A stretch of DNA of 64,000 bases from Thiospirochaeta perfilievii (lineage in GTDB: Bacteria; Spirochaetota; Spirochaetia; DSM-2461), in contig NZ_CP035807.1 of assembly GCF_008329945.1 (NCBI RefSeq), positions 1,736,001 through 1,800,000 of the forward strand. The letters run 5' to 3'. Positions 63,820 to 64,000 of this stretch are shown here, piece by piece. A model generated the notes under the pieces. It saw nothing but the letters and a program-made list of their open reading frames with translations. It did not search any database and was not told the origin of the DNA. A program made the position numbers and the translations under genes. Position 1 is the stretch's first letter; every line of letters starts with the position of its first letter.

Positions 63820-64000
63820 TGAATAAATTAAGATATATACTATATGTAGTAGCAATTATACTATTAAACATTGTTGCAACTACGCTCTTTTTTAGAATAG
63901 ATTTAACAGAAAACAGGTCCTACTCACTATCAGATGCGAGTAAGGAGTTAGTAAAAAATCTAGAAGAGCCACTAACTATTAAGGTCTTTTTATCCCAAAA
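63819..64000 (+). CDS. GldG-type ABC transporter auxiliary protein (5' part only)
   Basis: Starting at an ATG that overlaps the permease stop (TAATG), 60 residues are visible before the window ends. A membrane helix (about 4-24) is followed by FFRIDLTENRSYSLSDASKELVKNLEEPLTIKVFLS, the characteristic start of the GldG/ABC_transp_aux extracytoplasmic domain. It completes a GldA-GldF-GldG-like operon. The remainder is beyond 64000. Confidence 0.85.
   Translation, partial: MNKLRYILYVVAIILLNIVATTLFFRIDLTENRSYSLSDASKELVKNLEEPLTIKVFLSQ

Noticed and set aside
1-64000. Defence island, prophage, CRISPR, integron or tRNA gene
   Set aside because: Both strands and all gaps were read; no repeat array, integrase, transposase or cloverleaf-like segment was found.

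Overview
The window is a 64 kb stretch of an AT-rich bacterial chromosome (about one-third G+C by eye) that is almost fully coding. Every gap between genes is under 300 bp; the longest is 20096-20370. I see no rRNA, tRNA, CRISPR array, insertion sequence or phage gene. The organism is diderm: lipoproteins, a LolA-like carrier, a beta-barrel protein ending in Phe and UshA-type periplasmic enzymes are present. Several families are typical of the Spirochaetota, including a 7TM-sensor adenylate cyclase with a TPR-like tail, PEGA-repeat proteins, many lipoproteins with loose lipoboxes and a Cache-HAMP receptor. I infer a free-living, fermentative spirochaete; this rests on family content, not on a marker gene.

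Layout. 1-1474: a MocR-type regulator (cut by the window edge) diverges from a LysE-type exporter. 1460-10741: a nine-gene minus-strand operon under a TetR regulator with a textbook promoter and operator. It encodes one ABC ATPase, two paralogous pairs of FtsX-type permeases, a LolA-like protein, a beta-barrel and a lipoprotein, probably a trans-envelope export machine. 10792-20095: an FHA-LuxR regulator coupled to a beta-lactamase-like protein without its catalytic Ser, a periplasmic binding protein, a homocysteine methyltransferase/MTHFR fusion, HisE, an adenylate cyclase and a receptor lacking the CheA-binding tip. 20371-31024: an ABM protein with an alcohol dehydrogenase, a frameshifted phosphate acyltransferase, a hybrid kinase-SbcD-SbcC operon, a pentapeptide-repeat protein and rubrerythrin.

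31208-38250: the copper module csoR-copA, then a sugar ABC importer operon with its LacI-type repressor and an upstream nested palindrome. 38276-47879: small housekeeping genes (HAD, TPR, sixA, ychJ), an MFS carrier, an MfnA-type decarboxylase, a homologue of the animal tRNA-queuosine mannosyltransferase, a eukaryotic-type HisA behind a start-occluding hairpin, a 5'-nucleotidase lipoprotein and a large protein with an embedded HPr-like domain. 47973-64000: a hybrid kinase, a four-repeat PEGA protein, a cyclophilin-FKBP fusion lipoprotein, ogt-radA, a TraB-family protein, a TPR lipoprotein, an orphan exported protein, a YqhD-type alcohol dehydrogenase, a pair made of an unknown protein and a Pta-N/BioD-like protein, and the start of a Gld-type ABC operon.

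The best candidates for something undescribed are the TetR-controlled export operon with duplicated permease pairs, the HPr-domain protein, the coupled pseudo-beta-lactamase/FHA-LuxR pair, and two Shine-Dalgarno-occluding hairpins.
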